Positions 25,523 through 35,205 are shown, counted from the first letter of the stretch. The stretch is DNA of 64,000 bases from QQWI01 sp964522015 (GCA_964522015.1 CAZFST010000016.1:25209-89208); one strand, 5' to 3'. Numbers and translations are program-made. Notes: generated by a model from the letters alone, not told the origin.

Positions 25523-26857
25523 CTAATAATCCCCTTGGGACATCATGGCTTTAGTGACCCTTAAGAAGCCAGCAATGTTGGCACCTGCCACCAGATTATA
25601 ACCGAATCCATATTCCTGTGATGCCTGTGCTGAGGCTTTATGGATATTCTGCATAATCTCTTTAAGCTTATGGTCCACCTCATCAAAGGTCCAAACCAGT
25701 TTCATGGCATTTTGCGACATTTCCAGGGCTGAAGTTGCGACACCTCCTGCATTAGCGGCTTTTGCAGGGGCAACGTAAATGCCTTGCTCAAGGAGATACT
25801 TTAAGGCTTCGTTGGTACTTGGCATATTGGCCCCTTCGCCAATGGCGATAACACCGTTTGCCACCAGGGCCTTTGCATCTTCTAGTTCTATGTCATTTTG
25901 AGTTGCGCAGGGCAGTGCAATATCGCAAGGCACTTGCCAGACACCACGACCCATCGTAAATTTTGCCTGGGGATGATCAAGGACGTAATCGCTAATCCGC
26001 CTGCGTTCCACTTCTTTTAATTGCTTAAGAGACTGGATGTCTATACCATTTGGATCGTAGATCCACCCCTGTGAATCAGAGGCCGTGACCACTTTAGCAC
26101 CCAGTTGCTGTGCTTTTTCTATGGCATAAAGCGCCACGTTACCAGAACCAGTCACGGTGATAATTTTATCTTTAATATATTTGCCGTTATGAAGGAGCAT
26201 GGCTTCTACAAAGTACAATAACCCATAACCCGTTGCTTCAGTGCGCCCCAGTGAGCCCCCGTAGTGAACCCCCTTACCGGTGATAACCCCATTTTCAAAG
26301 CTCCCTCGGGCCCGGCGGTATTGCCCGTACAAGTACCCGATTTCCCTACCGCCGACGCCAATATCCCCTGCAGGAACATCTAAGTCTGGGCCGATATGGC
26401 GCTGAAGCTCTTCCATAAAACTCTGGCAAAACCGCATAATTTCCTTATCCGACTTACCTTTTGGATCAAAATCGGAACCGCCCTTGCCACCACCGATAGG
26501 CAGACCTGTTAAAGCGTTTTTAAAAATCTGCTCAAAGCCTAAAAATTTCACAATACCGCTATAAACCGAGGGGTGAAAACGCAAACCACCCTTGTAAGGA
26601 CCGATTGCACCGTTGAATTGAATCCGGAAACCTCTATTGACCTGTGTCTTGCCTTGATCATCTAGCCAAGGAACTCTAAAGGTAATTTGTCTTTCAGGCT
26701 CTACTAGCCGCTCTAAAATGCTTTCTGCCTCGTACTCAGGGTGTCTTTCTAAAACAGGCACCAGGGATTCAAAAACTTCTTCTACGGCTTGCAAAAATTC
26801 TGGTTCGTTGGCATTGCGTTTCTTTGTGGCTTCCAATGTTCGATGAGTGTAAGACAT
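25523..26857 (-). CDS. gdhA: Glutamate dehydrogenase (probably NADP-type)
   Basis: Reversible amination of 2-oxoglutarate to glutamate. The 444-residue hexameric-type enzyme has the substrate site PIGGGKGGSDFDPKG with catalytic K125, the GPYKGGLRFHPSV segment, and the C-terminal NAD(P) domain with TVTGSGNVALYAIEKA. Length and the KGKSDKEIMRFCQSFM stretch match the bacterial small-subunit, usually NADP-linked, enzyme; cofactor choice is inferred. It stands alone with its own terminator. Nothing regulatory was recognised in 26858-26988 beyond AT-rich sequence. Confidence 0.94.
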   Translation of the reverse strand: MSYTHRTLEATKKRNANEPEFLQAVEEVFESLVPVLERHPEYEAESILERLVEPERQITFRVPWLDDQGKTQVNRGFRIQFNGAIGPYKGGLRFHPSVYSGIVKFLGFEQIFKNALTGLPIGGGKGGSDFDPKGKSDKEIMRFCQSFMEELQRHIGPDLDVPAGDIGVGGREIGYLYGQYRRARGSFENGVITGKGVHYGGSLGRTEATGYGLLYFVEAMLLHNGKYIKDKIITVTGSGNVALYAIEKAQQLGAKVVTASDSQGWIYDPNGIDIQSLKQLKEVERRRISDYVLDHPQAKFTMGRGVWQVPCDIALPCATQNDIELEDAKALVANGVIAIGEGANMPSTNEALKYLLEQGIYVAPAKAANAGGVATSALEMSQNAMKLVWTFDEVDHKLKEIMQNIHKASAQASQEYGFGYNLVAGANIAGFLRVTKAMMSQGDY

Positions 26858-26988
26858 GTTTAGTCTCCTTTGGAATCGAAATTAATTACCTTTGCTTGAT
26901 AACCATTATCGTTATACCCAATGGACTTTTGACTAAACACATGAATATCATGAATTGAGTTTTATAAATAGTTTTTTATCACTTTTTT

Positions 26989-27909
26989 TCATAAATGCGC
27001 TTTTTCAAGATTAAAGGGTGTCTCTTGATAGACATAGTAATTAAGCCAGTTTGAAAACAGGAGATTTCCATGGCTCCGCCATTTAACAATAGGCCCTTGT
27101 TCAGCATCATCCTGTGGAAAGTAATGCTTGGGTTTTTCAATGGCTAATCCCTTGTTAACATCTCTAAAGTATTCACTGGCCAGGGTCATGGCGTCGTATT
27201 CTGAATGACCGGTTGCATAAACTTCCCGACCATCTTTTGAAACGATAATGCCCACTCCGGATTCTTCAGAATAGGCCAGAACTTCAAGGGCATCAACAGC
27301 CAAGACATCTTCCAGGCGAATTTCCGTATGACGGGACTGGGGAATCCAGAAGGCATCGTCAAACCCTCTTAGGAGTTTTGCATTTTGCACTAGGGCCTTA
27401 TGCTCAAAAACCCCAAAACACTTCTGCGCTAGGGGATACTTTTTAATATTGTATTTTTTATAAAGACCCGCCTGGGCCCCCCAGCAAATATGAAATACAG
27501 CAAAACCATGATGGGTGCTCCAATCAAAAATTTCACTGAGCTGGTCCCAGTAAGTGACTGCCTCAAATTCAAGATTCTCAATGGGTGCCCCTGTGATAAT
27601 CAGGCCGTCAAAATTTTGATCTTTGACCTGTGAAAAGGGCACGTAAAACTTTTGCAGATAATCAGAAGACGTGTTCTTTGACTGATGATAATCCAGTTGT
27701 ATCAAAACGATTTCTGTTTGTAAGGGGGTATTGCCAAGCACTCTTAAAAGTTGGGTCTCTGTGACTTCTTTAGTCGGCATCAAATTCAAGATGCCAATCC
27801 TGAGGGGTCTAATATCTTGATGATGTGCCCGACTTTGTGTCATGGTGAAAATATTCTCGCTGGCAAGAACCGATGCCGCGGGTAAATGATTCGGTATAAT
27901 CACTGGCAT
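26989..27909 (-). CDS. metA: Homoserine O-acetyltransferase, MetA family
   Basis: First committed step of methionine synthesis from homoserine. The 306-residue protein has the MetA opening MPVIIPNHLPA, catalytic Cys142 in HICWGAQAG, and the downstream His/Glu region. Residue 111 is Glu (GAPIENLEFE). In this family Glu111 is associated with acetyl-CoA use and Gly111 with succinyl-CoA, so the product is probably O-acetylhomoserine despite automatic labels of succinyltransferase. AGGGGG lies seven bases before ATG 27909. No S-box, T-box or other leader is seen in the short upstream region. Confidence 0.92.
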   Translation of the reverse strand: MPVIIPNHLPAASVLASENIFTMTQSRAHHQDIRPLRIGILNLMPTKEVTETQLLRVLGNTPLQTEIVLIQLDYHQSKNTSSDYLQKFYVPFSQVKDQNFDGLIITGAPIENLEFEAVTYWDQLSEIFDWSTHHGFAVFHICWGAQAGLYKKYNIKKYPLAQKCFGVFEHKALVQNAKLLRGFDDAFWIPQSRHTEIRLEDVLAVDALEVLAYSEESGVGIIVSKDGREVYATGHSEYDAMTLASEYFRDVNKGLAIEKPKHYFPQDDAEQGPIVKWRSHGNLLFSNWLNYYVYQETPFNLEKAHL

Positions 27910-28000
27910 AAATTGACCCCCTATATACTGATGATAAAAACGCCTTAACCCTGCTCATCCGTGTTATAATACATTTATGTATACGAAATCGGAGGATTAT

Positions 28001-28300
28001 ATGAAAGTTATTAAATTCAACATTAACGAAACCTACTACAACACCTTTAAAGATATCTGTGTTGCAGAGGAAATCACCATCAAGCGAAAAATCAACGTCC
28101 TTTTGTCAATGGATAATCAAACCGTTGATACCAAGAGCTTCTTCCCAGAAGATGCCCATTTGAATCCTAAACCCATTACCCTAAAAGTTAACGAGGAGCT
28201 TCATAAGGGCTTAATGAAAAAGTGTGGGCTCTTGGACTTACGGGTTTCCCACTATGTACCCTACCTCATCTATCGCTTTTTACAAAACCAAGCTAAATAA
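28001..28300 (+). CDS. Small protein of unknown function
   Basis: 99 residues (MKVIKFNINETYYNTFKDIC...). It is built of two similar halves, each with a strand (VIKFNINETYYNTF and PITLKVNEELHKGL) followed by a helix ending in a hydrophobic turn. This recalls two ribbon-helix-helix-like units in tandem, but I do not recognise the family. CGGAGGATTAT sets the ATG at 28001; a possible TATAAT lies at 27965-27970. It stands between metA (divergent) and a broken EamA gene. Confidence 0.6.
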   Translation: MKVIKFNINETYYNTFKDICVAEEITIKRKINVLLSMDNQTVDTKSFFPEDAHLNPKPITLKVNEELHKGLMKKCGLLDLRVSHYVPYLIYRFLQNQAK

Positions 28301-28341
28301 GATCAGCAAACGCTGACGGCAATCAAACCATGAGGACAAAG

Positions 28342-29012
28342 ATGAAACTGACCAAACAATTGAAAGCGGATATGGCCCTTTTGCTGATTACCATCGGCTG
28401 GGGCTCTTCGTTTATCTTAACCAAAAACGCCCTTGGGGACCTGGCCACTTATAATTTCTTGGCCGTCCGTTTTTTACTGGCCTTTACCATTGCCAGTCTG
28501 ATTTTTTACAAGCGATTTGCATCCCTTACAAAAGAAACCTTGGTCAGTGGCCTGGGTGTGGTGACTTTCTCACCTTCTTAAGTACCTTTGCCTTTGCCAT
28601 GCATATTATTTGGATCGGAGAAGTCACTAAGAAAGTTGATTCTATCTTACTAGGGGTGATTCAAATAGGGGTTGTGGGCGTTTTAAGCACCCTCACAACG
28701 TTTTTAACCGAAAAGCCCATTATCCCTACAGGGACAGGGCTTTGGCTCAACCTGACCATTCTGGCAGTGGTGTGCACCGCTGGGGCATTTATTGTTCAAT
28801 CTGTGGCCCAGCAGTATACTACCGCCACCCACACAGCCCTGATCTACACAGGGGAGCCCGTATTTGCTGCGATTTTCGCCTATTTTATGATTGGCGAAAT
28901 CCTATCGGCAAAGGCCCTATTTGGGGCAGCCCTTGTGATCACTGGCATGCTGGTTGCCGAATTCACCCTACCTAAATTCCGAACAAAGCCGAAACCTCAG
29001 AGTCGTCAATGA
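28342..29012 (+). pseudogene. EamA-family transporter, internally deleted and frameshifted
   Basis: The first part (to about 28560) encodes the start and first two helices of an EamA permease (MALLLITIGWGSSFILTKNAL). The frame then stops at 28579-28581, while the shifted frame continues with FLTFLSTFAFAMHIIWIGEVTKKVDSILLGVIQIG and the remaining C-terminal helices. Compared with the ~300-residue family, about 80-90 residues of the first half (helices 3-5 and part of 6) are gone and the frame is lost at the junction. Its 3' end overlaps the convergent SWIM gene by 41 bases. Not a working transporter. Confidence 0.85.
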
Positions 29013-29697
29013 CCCTGGGGCTTTTTTTATCCGCATTTTCCAAGAGATTTTGCATCTTTTGGGCAATGCTTTTCTCCAGAAGGACTTCAAAATCAATGTC
29101 CCTCAGCTTAAAAAATAACAAGGGGTCCTGATCAAACCTGGCCCCGATGCCATAAAGTACCGCTGCCACATGCTTGCAAAGATCTGCCCAGTCAGGACAA
29201 GTGCAGGCAAAATGAATTTCCTTGTTGGAGGGAAAAAGGCCTTCCCCCTTGACAGTAAAGAGGGCTTCCAGTTCTTTTGGAAAGCGCCCTTCTACTAGGT
29301 CTGTCAGGCTACCAATCTGATGTTCACAAACCCCCAATAGCCTAGCCCATTTTTCTTCTGATAAGGGGTCAATTTGAATTTCAATCTTATAGGGCTTCTG
29401 GCTACTGCCTTGTACCAAGGCCTTAACCAGTCCCTTTTCGATTTTTAGATCCAATACGGAGTCGTTTTTCAAATAGGCCCTGCCCCTGGTAATGCGACTT
29501 TTGTAGTCTGCATAGGCCTCTAAATTTTTATTCCAAGCCAAGGCCCACCAAGTCTGGGCTATTTTTGTGCCCTCAATGATGACAGGCTCAAGTATAATGC
29601 CTTTTTTAGTCAAAGCGGCGACTTCTTTTTGTGCCATTTCTCGTTTTTTGACAAACGTCACGTATGGCATGTGGTCATCGTTAAAATAACGTCCCAT
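28972..29697 (-). CDS. SWIM zinc-finger protein partner of the SNF2 helicase
   Basis: 241 residues with a central SWIM finger: CTCPDWADLCKH (CxCx7CxH) after an IHFA strand, a predicted zinc-binding DNA- or protein-interaction motif. SWIM proteins of this type are commonly encoded next to bacterial SNF2 ATPases and are thought to act with them. Here it follows the SNF2 gene by 11 bases on the same strand. The N-terminal part (residues 1-130) includes a TWWALAWNKNLE motif common to this group. Confidence 0.85.
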   Translation of the reverse strand: MGRYFNDDHMPYVTFVKKREMAQKEVAALTKKGIILEPVIIEGTKIAQTWWALAWNKNLEAYADYKSRITRGRAYLKNDSVLDLKIEKGLVKALVQGSSQKPYKIEIQIDPLSEEKWARLLGVCEHQIGSLTDLVEGRFPKELEALFTVKGEGLFPSNKEIHFACTCPDWADLCKHVAAVLYGIGARFDQDPLLFFKLRDIDFEVLLEKSIAQKMQNLLENADKKSPRVIDDSEVSALFGI

Positions 29698-29708
29698 CTT
29701 CAGTCTCC

Positions 29709-32378
29709 TTAAGACAATTTAAATAGCTGCAGCAACTCTTTATTATCTAATTCTGTAATCCATGCTTCACCGGTATTTGAAATCAACTCTCCAGAGAGTT
29801 GACTCTTGGCTTCTATCATGGCATCGATTTTTTCTTCAATGGTCCCCATGGTGATAAACTTATGGACCATTACATCTTTAGACTGGCCAATTCGGTAGGC
29901 CCTATCTGTGGCTTGATTTTCAACAGCCGGATTCCACCAGCGGTCAAAGTGAATCACGTGGTTTGCTCCGGTCAAGTTAAGTCCCACGCCACCTGCTTTT
30001 AGGGACAAGACCATATACGGCACGTAGTCTTCTCCGTTAAAGGCTTCCACAAGATCCGGTCGCTGTTTGACCGGCGTGCCCCCATGGAGAACCAAACCCT
30101 TTCGGTTAAAGAGTTGCGCTAGAAAATCTGCGATGGGTTGAACCATTTCCCTAAACTGGGTAAAGACCAAAACCCGTTCCCGTTTTTCGTAGATGGTCTC
30201 ACAAATTTCCGTGAGACGCTCAAATTTACCGCTGTGTTCGTGGTGGTAGTCCCCTTGCCCAAGGTACTGATCAGGGTGGTTACAAATCTGCTTAAACTTC
30301 ATTAAACTAGCCAATACCAATCCCTTACGACTAATGCCCTCGGCGCTATCCAGCTTCTCTTCTAGCTCTTTCACCAGGGATTTATAAAGGACAACCTGCT
30401 TTTTAGTCAGGGTTGTGTAGGCTTTCATTTCCAGTTTTTCTGGCAATGTATCAATGACGGTCTTATCGGTTTTAAGCCGTCTCAAAATAAATGGATTGAC
30501 CACTTCTCGGAGCTTTGCGTAAGGCAATTCTCCATCTCTAAGCTGCTTGCTCAGGGTTTGGAACTCTTTTGGTGTTCCCAAAAGCCCGCTGTTTAAAAAG
30601 TCAAACAGGGACCATAAGTCCGACAGACTATTTTCCACCGGAGTACCGGTTAGGGCAATCTTCGCCCCTGCCCGAAGCTGTTTAACAGCCTTGGTTTGCT
30701 TAGTTCCAGGATTTTTTATGGCCTGTGCTTCATCTAGTATGACTAGGTCCCAGTCTTCTAGCTTCAGGATTTCACTTCTGACGATCATCCCATAGGTGGT
30801 GATATATAAGGTGGCCTCAGTCGCCCCCTCACCAGGGGCTGAAAAAAAGGGAACATCTTTTGTGGAATACAACAGTTGAAACTGAAGTTTTGGCGCAAAC
30901 TTTTGAATCTCCCGTTGCCAATTACCCATGAGGGAGGCTGGCAAAACCAAGAGGGTTTTCTGGGTACTGGCATCAGCACTTGCCCGCATTTGTTCTAAAA
31001 GGGCAATGACCTGGACCGTTTTACCAAGACCCATGTCGTCGGCAAGGCAAGCGCCAAAGCCCAGTGCTTTCATGGTATAGAGCCACTGGAGCCCCTTTTG
31101 CTGATAGGCTCTCAGGGTGGCTTTAAAGTGGTCACCAGCGCTGATGGCCTCTATTTCTTGGGGATTGAGGAGCTGTTGGCGCACGGTTCTTAGCCATTCA
31201 CCGTGGGTCACCTCAATAGTGACATCATCTGAATGGGCGCTGAAGCGCTGTTTGGCGGTGAGTTGCAGGCGCATGGCTTCTGCCAGGGTATAGCGACCGG
31301 CATTGGCCAGGGCTTTTGCTTTATCGTAGGCTTCCAGGGTGGCCGCCAGTTTTTCTTGGTCCACGGCTACCCATTTCCCTTTGATTAGGGTTAGGCCGTT
31401 TGAAGCCGTCAAAATGGCCCGGACTTCTTCTGCTGAAATCTCTTCATCCCCAAGGTGAAGGGATGCATCAAAGGAAAGCAAGGCTTCCATCCCCACTTTT
31501 GAGGGCTCTTTGTCTCCCACCTGTACGGACACCTTAAATTGTTGGCGCTTTTGCTTCCACCAGTCGGGCATACGGCATAGGATACCGCAGTCTTCGTAAA
31601 TGGGGATTTCTTGCAAGAAGGTGTAGGCTTCTTTGGCGGTGAACTTAAGGGGGCTGAAGAGTTCGCCGCTTTCAACCAGCTCCGAGATCAGGCGACTGTG
31701 TCCGGCGGCTTTACTGACGGTACTCAGAAGCTTGAGGAGCTGTTCCTGCTGATTTTGGAATTCTAGCAGGGCATTTTTGAGGGGGATGTGCTGCGCTTTG
31801 CCTTGACTGTAGGTGGCCAAGAAGGCGAAGGGGTGGACATCCGATTGGCTTTCCACCAAGTGAAAGAAGACCCGGCCAACGATATTGACCTTGGCGTTAT
31901 GGCTTTCTAAAAATTCTTCTACAGTGCCTTCAAAGGCAGCTATTTGCAGGGCAAAAACCCCTGTCAATTGGCCGTAGCAGTGAATTAGCCACTGCTCGTT
32001 TAGGGCATCGCTCCCTGGTCCAAAGGGTATTTGTGACAGGATTTTTTCCAGGGAGGCCTCTGAGGGCTTCACCTCTATTTGTTCTCTTAACTGGGCTATA
32101 TCCGCGGTCCGCGCTAGATCCCGAAGGTAACACTTACCGACTAATTTTAAAAAGGCCATTGAGTCATGAAATCTGGTAACACTTTCTATAAAAGCTAAAT
32201 GAAACAGCATCTCGCTGGCGTTTTTTCTGTATCTGCTAAATAAATCGGATTGCAGGACATACTGGGCCTCTGAAATCGACGTTTTCTTGTCTTTTTGGGG
32301 TTCTAATTCTAGGGTGAATCCCTCTGGTTTAAAGAGGGCAATCAATTCTTGCTGCATGGTTTGTAACTGGATAGCCAT
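29709..32378 (-). CDS. SNF2-family DNA-dependent ATPase / helicase
   Basis: 889-residue Swi2/Snf2 ATPase. The N-terminal half is a bacterial SNF2-associated region; the C-terminal half has RecA-like lobes with Walker A DDMGLGKTVQ, box II ILDEAQAIKNP, motif III ALTGTPVENSLSDLW and motif VI QATDRAYRIGQ. It should translocate on DNA and remodel bound proteins. The start at 32378 overlaps the stop of the upstream methyltransferase in TAATG, with AGGAG just before. The 141-base longer frame lies within that gene and is rejected. The SWIM gene follows. Confidence 0.92.
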   Translation of the reverse strand: MAIQLQTMQQELIALFKPEGFTLELEPQKDKKTSISEAQYVLQSDLFSRYRKNASEMLFHLAFIESVTRFHDSMAFLKLVGKCYLRDLARTADIAQLREQIEVKPSEASLEKILSQIPFGPGSDALNEQWLIHCYGQLTGVFALQIAAFEGTVEEFLESHNAKVNIVGRVFFHLVESQSDVHPFAFLATYSQGKAQHIPLKNALLEFQNQQEQLLKLLSTVSKAAGHSRLISELVESGELFSPLKFTAKEAYTFLQEIPIYEDCGILCRMPDWWKQKRQQFKVSVQVGDKEPSKVGMEALLSFDASLHLGDEEISAEEVRAILTASNGLTLIKGKWVAVDQEKLAATLEAYDKAKALANAGRYTLAEAMRLQLTAKQRFSAHSDDVTIEVTHGEWLRTVRQQLLNPQEIEAISAGDHFKATLRAYQQKGLQWLYTMKALGFGACLADDMGLGKTVQVIALLEQMRASADASTQKTLLVLPASLMGNWQREIQKFAPKLQFQLLYSTKDVPFFSAPGEGATEATLYITTYGMIVRSEILKLEDWDLVILDEAQAIKNPGTKQTKAVKQLRAGAKIALTGTPVENSLSDLWSLFDFLNSGLLGTPKEFQTLSKQLRDGELPYAKLREVVNPFILRRLKTDKTVIDTLPEKLEMKAYTTLTKKQVVLYKSLVKELEEKLDSAEGISRKGLVLASLMKFKQICNHPDQYLGQGDYHHEHSGKFERLTEICETIYEKRERVLVFTQFREMVQPIADFLAQLFNRKGLVLHGGTPVKQRPDLVEAFNGEDYVPYMVLSLKAGGVGLNLTGANHVIHFDRWWNPAVENQATDRAYRIGQSKDVMVHKFITMGTIEEKIDAMIEAKSQLSGELISNTGEAWITELDNKELLQLFKLS

Positions 32379-33739
32379 TAGAGCTCCTGACGTGTCAGTA
32401 GAACCACGCACTCCACGTGGTCCGTATGTGGATATAGATCCACCAGTGTGCCTCTTACGGGCTGATAACCAAGGGTTTGGAACTGCACTAAATTTTCCAC
32501 CATGGTCTTTGGGTTGCACGAGATATAAAGAATCTCTGGTACGCCATAGGATGCGATTTTTTCAACGGCCTTGGGCATCATTCCCGACCGGGGTGGATCC
32601 ACAATAATGGCATCTGGGGTTTCTTCCAGTTGGCTAAGCACTGCAAATACATCACCTGCTATAAATTCACAGTTATCCAGTCCGTTTTCTTTGGCATTTA
32701 TTTTTGCGGCTTCTACGGCGTCAGCGATGATTTCGACGCCCACCACTTTTTTTGCTTTTTCGGCGACGATTTGTGCGATGGTCCCAGTGCCGCTAAAAAG
32801 GTCAAACACGGTTTTGCCGTTCACATCTCCCATGTAGCTAAGGGCCTTTTGGTAGAGGACTTGAGCCCCAAGAGTGTTAGTTTGGAAGAAGGAGAAAAAC
32901 GACACTTTAAACTTAAGGTCAAAGAGCTGCTCATAAAAATAGTCCCGTCCAAAGAGCATGTGGTCTTCTGGGTTTGGTTTGACCACATCGCCAACGCCGT
33001 CGTTGACCAAGCGCATAATACCTACAATGCTGCCTTCCAGAGGGAGGGCTAGTAGGGTTTGTGTCACTAGGGTTTCGTTAAACAGCGGGTCTGATGTGGT
33101 GGAGATGCCCACCAAGATTTCGCCGGTTTGATGGCCTTTTCTCACCACTGTATGTCTGAGCTGACCCTCTCCCTTGTTGCGGTTAAACTGATCCCAGCCT
33201 TCTTGTCTTGCAAGGCTTTCAAGGGCTGATATGATTTGGCGATAGTCACTATCAATCAGGTGACACTGTGGTATGCTGACCACGTCGTAAAAACGACCCT
33301 TTTTATGCATCCCAAGATTGATGATACCGCCCTTTTCTTCATTTCCAAAGCTGTATTCCATCTTGTTTCTGTATTCGTATGTTTTGGGGCTTGGCAAAAT
33401 GGCCTCTAGGGCCAAGTCAATACCTGCATTGTTGAATAAGCCTTGGACGGCGGTGTTTTTCAAATCCAATTGGACAGCATAGGGCACTGTTTGACGGGCA
33501 CACCCACCGCAATTCCCAAAGTGCTCACAAAAGGAGGGCACCTCGTAGGGAGCCCGTTCAAGAACTTCTAGAACCTTGCCTTCTTTTGCGTTGCTTTTAT
33601 TTTTAGACAGGCGAAATTCCAGGGTTTGTCCTGGTAATGCCCCTTTGATTGCGATTTGATGATTGCCATGAACCACAATTCCTTGGCTTGGATACACCAT
33701 TTGTGTTACTTGGCCAATCAATACGTCATTCTTTCTCAT
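32378..33739 (-). CDS. 23S rRNA (uracil-5)-methyltransferase, RlmD/RlmCD family
   Basis: 453-residue m5U RNA methyltransferase: TRAM-type domain (residues 1-60), 4Fe-4S cysteine motif FCEHFGNCGGC, SAM core VFDLFSGTGTIAQIVAEKA, and nucleophile loop ISCNPKTMVENL. This is the standard-length paralogue of the gene at 12232-13857. Gram-positive bacteria often use one RlmCD for two 23S sites; two paralogues suggest a division of labour, which is inferred. It is translationally coupled to the SNF2 gene, an unusual operon partner. Confidence 0.9.
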   Translation of the reverse strand: MRKNDVLIGQVTQMVYPSQGIVVHGNHQIAIKGALPGQTLEFRLSKNKSNAKEGKVLEVLERAPYEVPSFCEHFGNCGGCARQTVPYAVQLDLKNTAVQGLFNNAGIDLALEAILPSPKTYEYRNKMEYSFGNEEKGGIINLGMHKKGRFYDVVSIPQCHLIDSDYRQIISALESLARQEGWDQFNRNKGEGQLRHTVVRKGHQTGEILVGISTTSDPLFNETLVTQTLLALPLEGSIVGIMRLVNDGVGDVVKPNPEDHMLFGRDYFYEQLFDLKFKVSFFSFFQTNTLGAQVLYQKALSYMGDVNGKTVFDLFSGTGTIAQIVAEKAKKVVGVEIIADAVEAAKINAKENGLDNCEFIAGDVFAVLSQLEETPDAIIVDPPRSGMMPKAVEKIASYGVPEILYISCNPKTMVENLVQFQTLGYQPVRGTLVDLYPHTDHVECVVLLTRQEL

Positions 33740-33854
33740 TTCAAAAACCTACTCTCTCTGAACTTTAGTCCATCTATTGTACCACGGTGACCTATCAGTT
33801 GAAAAGGTTAATTAAATTTGAACATACCTAGCTAAGTGTTATCTAGAGATGACA

Positions 33855-33883
33855 ATAAAAAAGACTAGGCTTTTGGCCTAATC
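33855..33883 (-). terminator. Terminator after the ATC-hydrolase-like gene
   Basis: Stem GATTAGGC / GCCTAGTC (one G-U pair) with a short A-rich loop, then TTTTTTATTG on the minus strand. Confidence 0.75.
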
Positions 33884-33938
33884 CCTTGAATACAATTTGA
33901 TTGTTACATCTTACAGCCCGTCACATTTTAAATGAATA

Positions 33939-34406
33939 TCATTTTTTAAAATAACAATGGTTGCAGTGATCGTCCCCTTGCATCAGGGTTTTTGTTCTTG
34001 AAAATCCAATTTCATCACTGAATGCCGCCACTGTGGCCTGACTTCTTTCACAATACTGAATGGTGGCCCAGTCTACAGCATCAATGGCATGAGCCATTTC
34101 GGACAAGGGACATTTAGTGCAATGGATTTGAATACCATTATCCGTAGGAGTAGCCTCAAATTCATAACCACTGGAACGACTGATGTGTTCCCACTGGATA
34201 TCAACCAATTCTTCAATGGTATGTCGGGGATAAATATCCGCTAAATTTCGCCATTCTTCTGTGGCTTGTTGCTGAATCACGGCTCTGTAAAGTTGATAGA
34301 TTACATCCCCGTGCTCTGCTTTTAAACGGTTGAGATGTTGCACTTTCTCTGCAAAACACAAATTCTCTAATGCCTCTATTTGATGTTGCAAGTTTTTCAA
34401 AATCAT
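33939..34406 (-). CDS. ATC-hydrolase-like small protein (PF14196 type)
   Basis: 155 residues. The C-terminal half has the Cys/His pattern CTKCPLSEMAHAIDAVDWATIQYCERSQATVAAF...GDDHCNHCYF, which matches the L-2-amino-thiazoline-4-carboxylate hydrolase family fold. Most members outside the pseudomonad pathway have unknown function and no L-cysteine-from-ATC pathway is visible here, so the enzymatic name should not be taken literally. The conserved Cys residues could bind a metal. It is followed by an intrinsic terminator and has the HAD gene upstream on the same strand. Confidence 0.68.
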   Translation of the reverse strand: MILKNLQHQIEALENLCFAEKVQHLNRLKAEHGDVIYQLYRAVIQQQATEEWRNLADIYPRHTIEELVDIQWEHISRSSGYEFEATPTDNGIQIHCTKCPLSEMAHAIDAVDWATIQYCERSQATVAAFSDEIGFSRTKTLMQGDDHCNHCYFKK

Positions 34407-34451
34407 CTCTCCTCATCAGTGGCAGTCGTTTGATTTGCCAATAACTACGCT

Positions 34452-35114
34452 TTAGCAACTAAACATGAGCGAGAGTTCATTAAAATTCTCGATCATCATC
34501 ATCGCATCTTCTAATATTTCATGCTTATAGGGTTCTGAGATAGCATCAGCCACGGCAATCACATCCATACCAGCAGCTTTTGCAGCCAACACCCCCGCAT
34601 GTGTATCTTCAAAGACTAAACACTTGTCTGGACTGACACCAAGATCCAGTGCCACCTGTAAAAAAACGTCTGGATAGGGTTTGCCCCGGGGAACTTCACA
34701 GGAGGTCCGAATACTATGGACAAAATGGGCCACCCCATGGGTCTTTAAAACAACTTCAGTAAGATCTCTAAAATTTGAGGTTCCAATGCCGATTTTGACA
34801 CCACTGTTCACAAGACACTTTAAAAATTCTTCTGCCCCGGTTTTCAGTGGAATTCTATTTTCGTAATAATCAAAGGCCATACTGATCCATTCTGCTTTGA
34901 TGACATCAACGTCATCTTGAATATTGAATCTTGCCTTAAAATAAAGGGCTGTTTCAGTGGTGGACATGCCCTCTATTTCCTTTTGTAAATCATCTGGCAG
35001 GGCATAACCATGTTTGAGCAAATAGGTTTCATCAATGGATTTCCAGATCCACATGGAATCCACCAATGTCCCATCCAGATCAAATATCACAGCGTCGTAT
35101 CGTTTTGTCGTCAT
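34452..35114 (-). CDS. HAD-superfamily phosphatase (beta-phosphoglucomutase-like)
   Basis: 220-residue class I HAD hydrolase with cap inserted after motif I. Motif I is FDLDGTLVDS, motif II GIGTSN, motif III the Lys in PRGKPYPD, motif IV VFEDTHAGVLAAKAAGM. The DGTLVDS motif and GKPxPD loop are typical of sugar-phosphate or phosphoglycolate-like phosphatases. Substrate not determinable. It sits just upstream of the ATC-hydrolase-like gene, separated by 45 bases. Confidence 0.85.
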   Translation of the reverse strand: MTTKRYDAVIFDLDGTLVDSMWIWKSIDETYLLKHGYALPDDLQKEIEGMSTTETALYFKARFNIQDDVDVIKAEWISMAFDYYENRIPLKTGAEEFLKCLVNSGVKIGIGTSNFRDLTEVVLKTHGVAHFVHSIRTSCEVPRGKPYPDVFLQVALDLGVSPDKCLVFEDTHAGVLAAKAAGMDVIAVADAISEPYKHEILEDAMMMIENFNELSLMFSC

Positions 35115-35205
35115 CCTATAGTTGCCGCTCTCTTTGAATACTTGGCATGATCATATAAATCCTCCCAGTCTCTTTTTACGGATAGATACCCTACAAGTAC
35201 TATGA

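Noticed and set aside
32379..32519. 47-residue N-terminal extension of the SNF2 protein
   Set aside because: It lies inside the upstream methyltransferase gene, and an RBS with a TAATG coupling marks the later start.
34213..34458. Minus-strand open frame overlapping the ATC-hydrolase-like gene
   Set aside because: Arginine/serine-rich translation in another frame of a real gene; no RBS.
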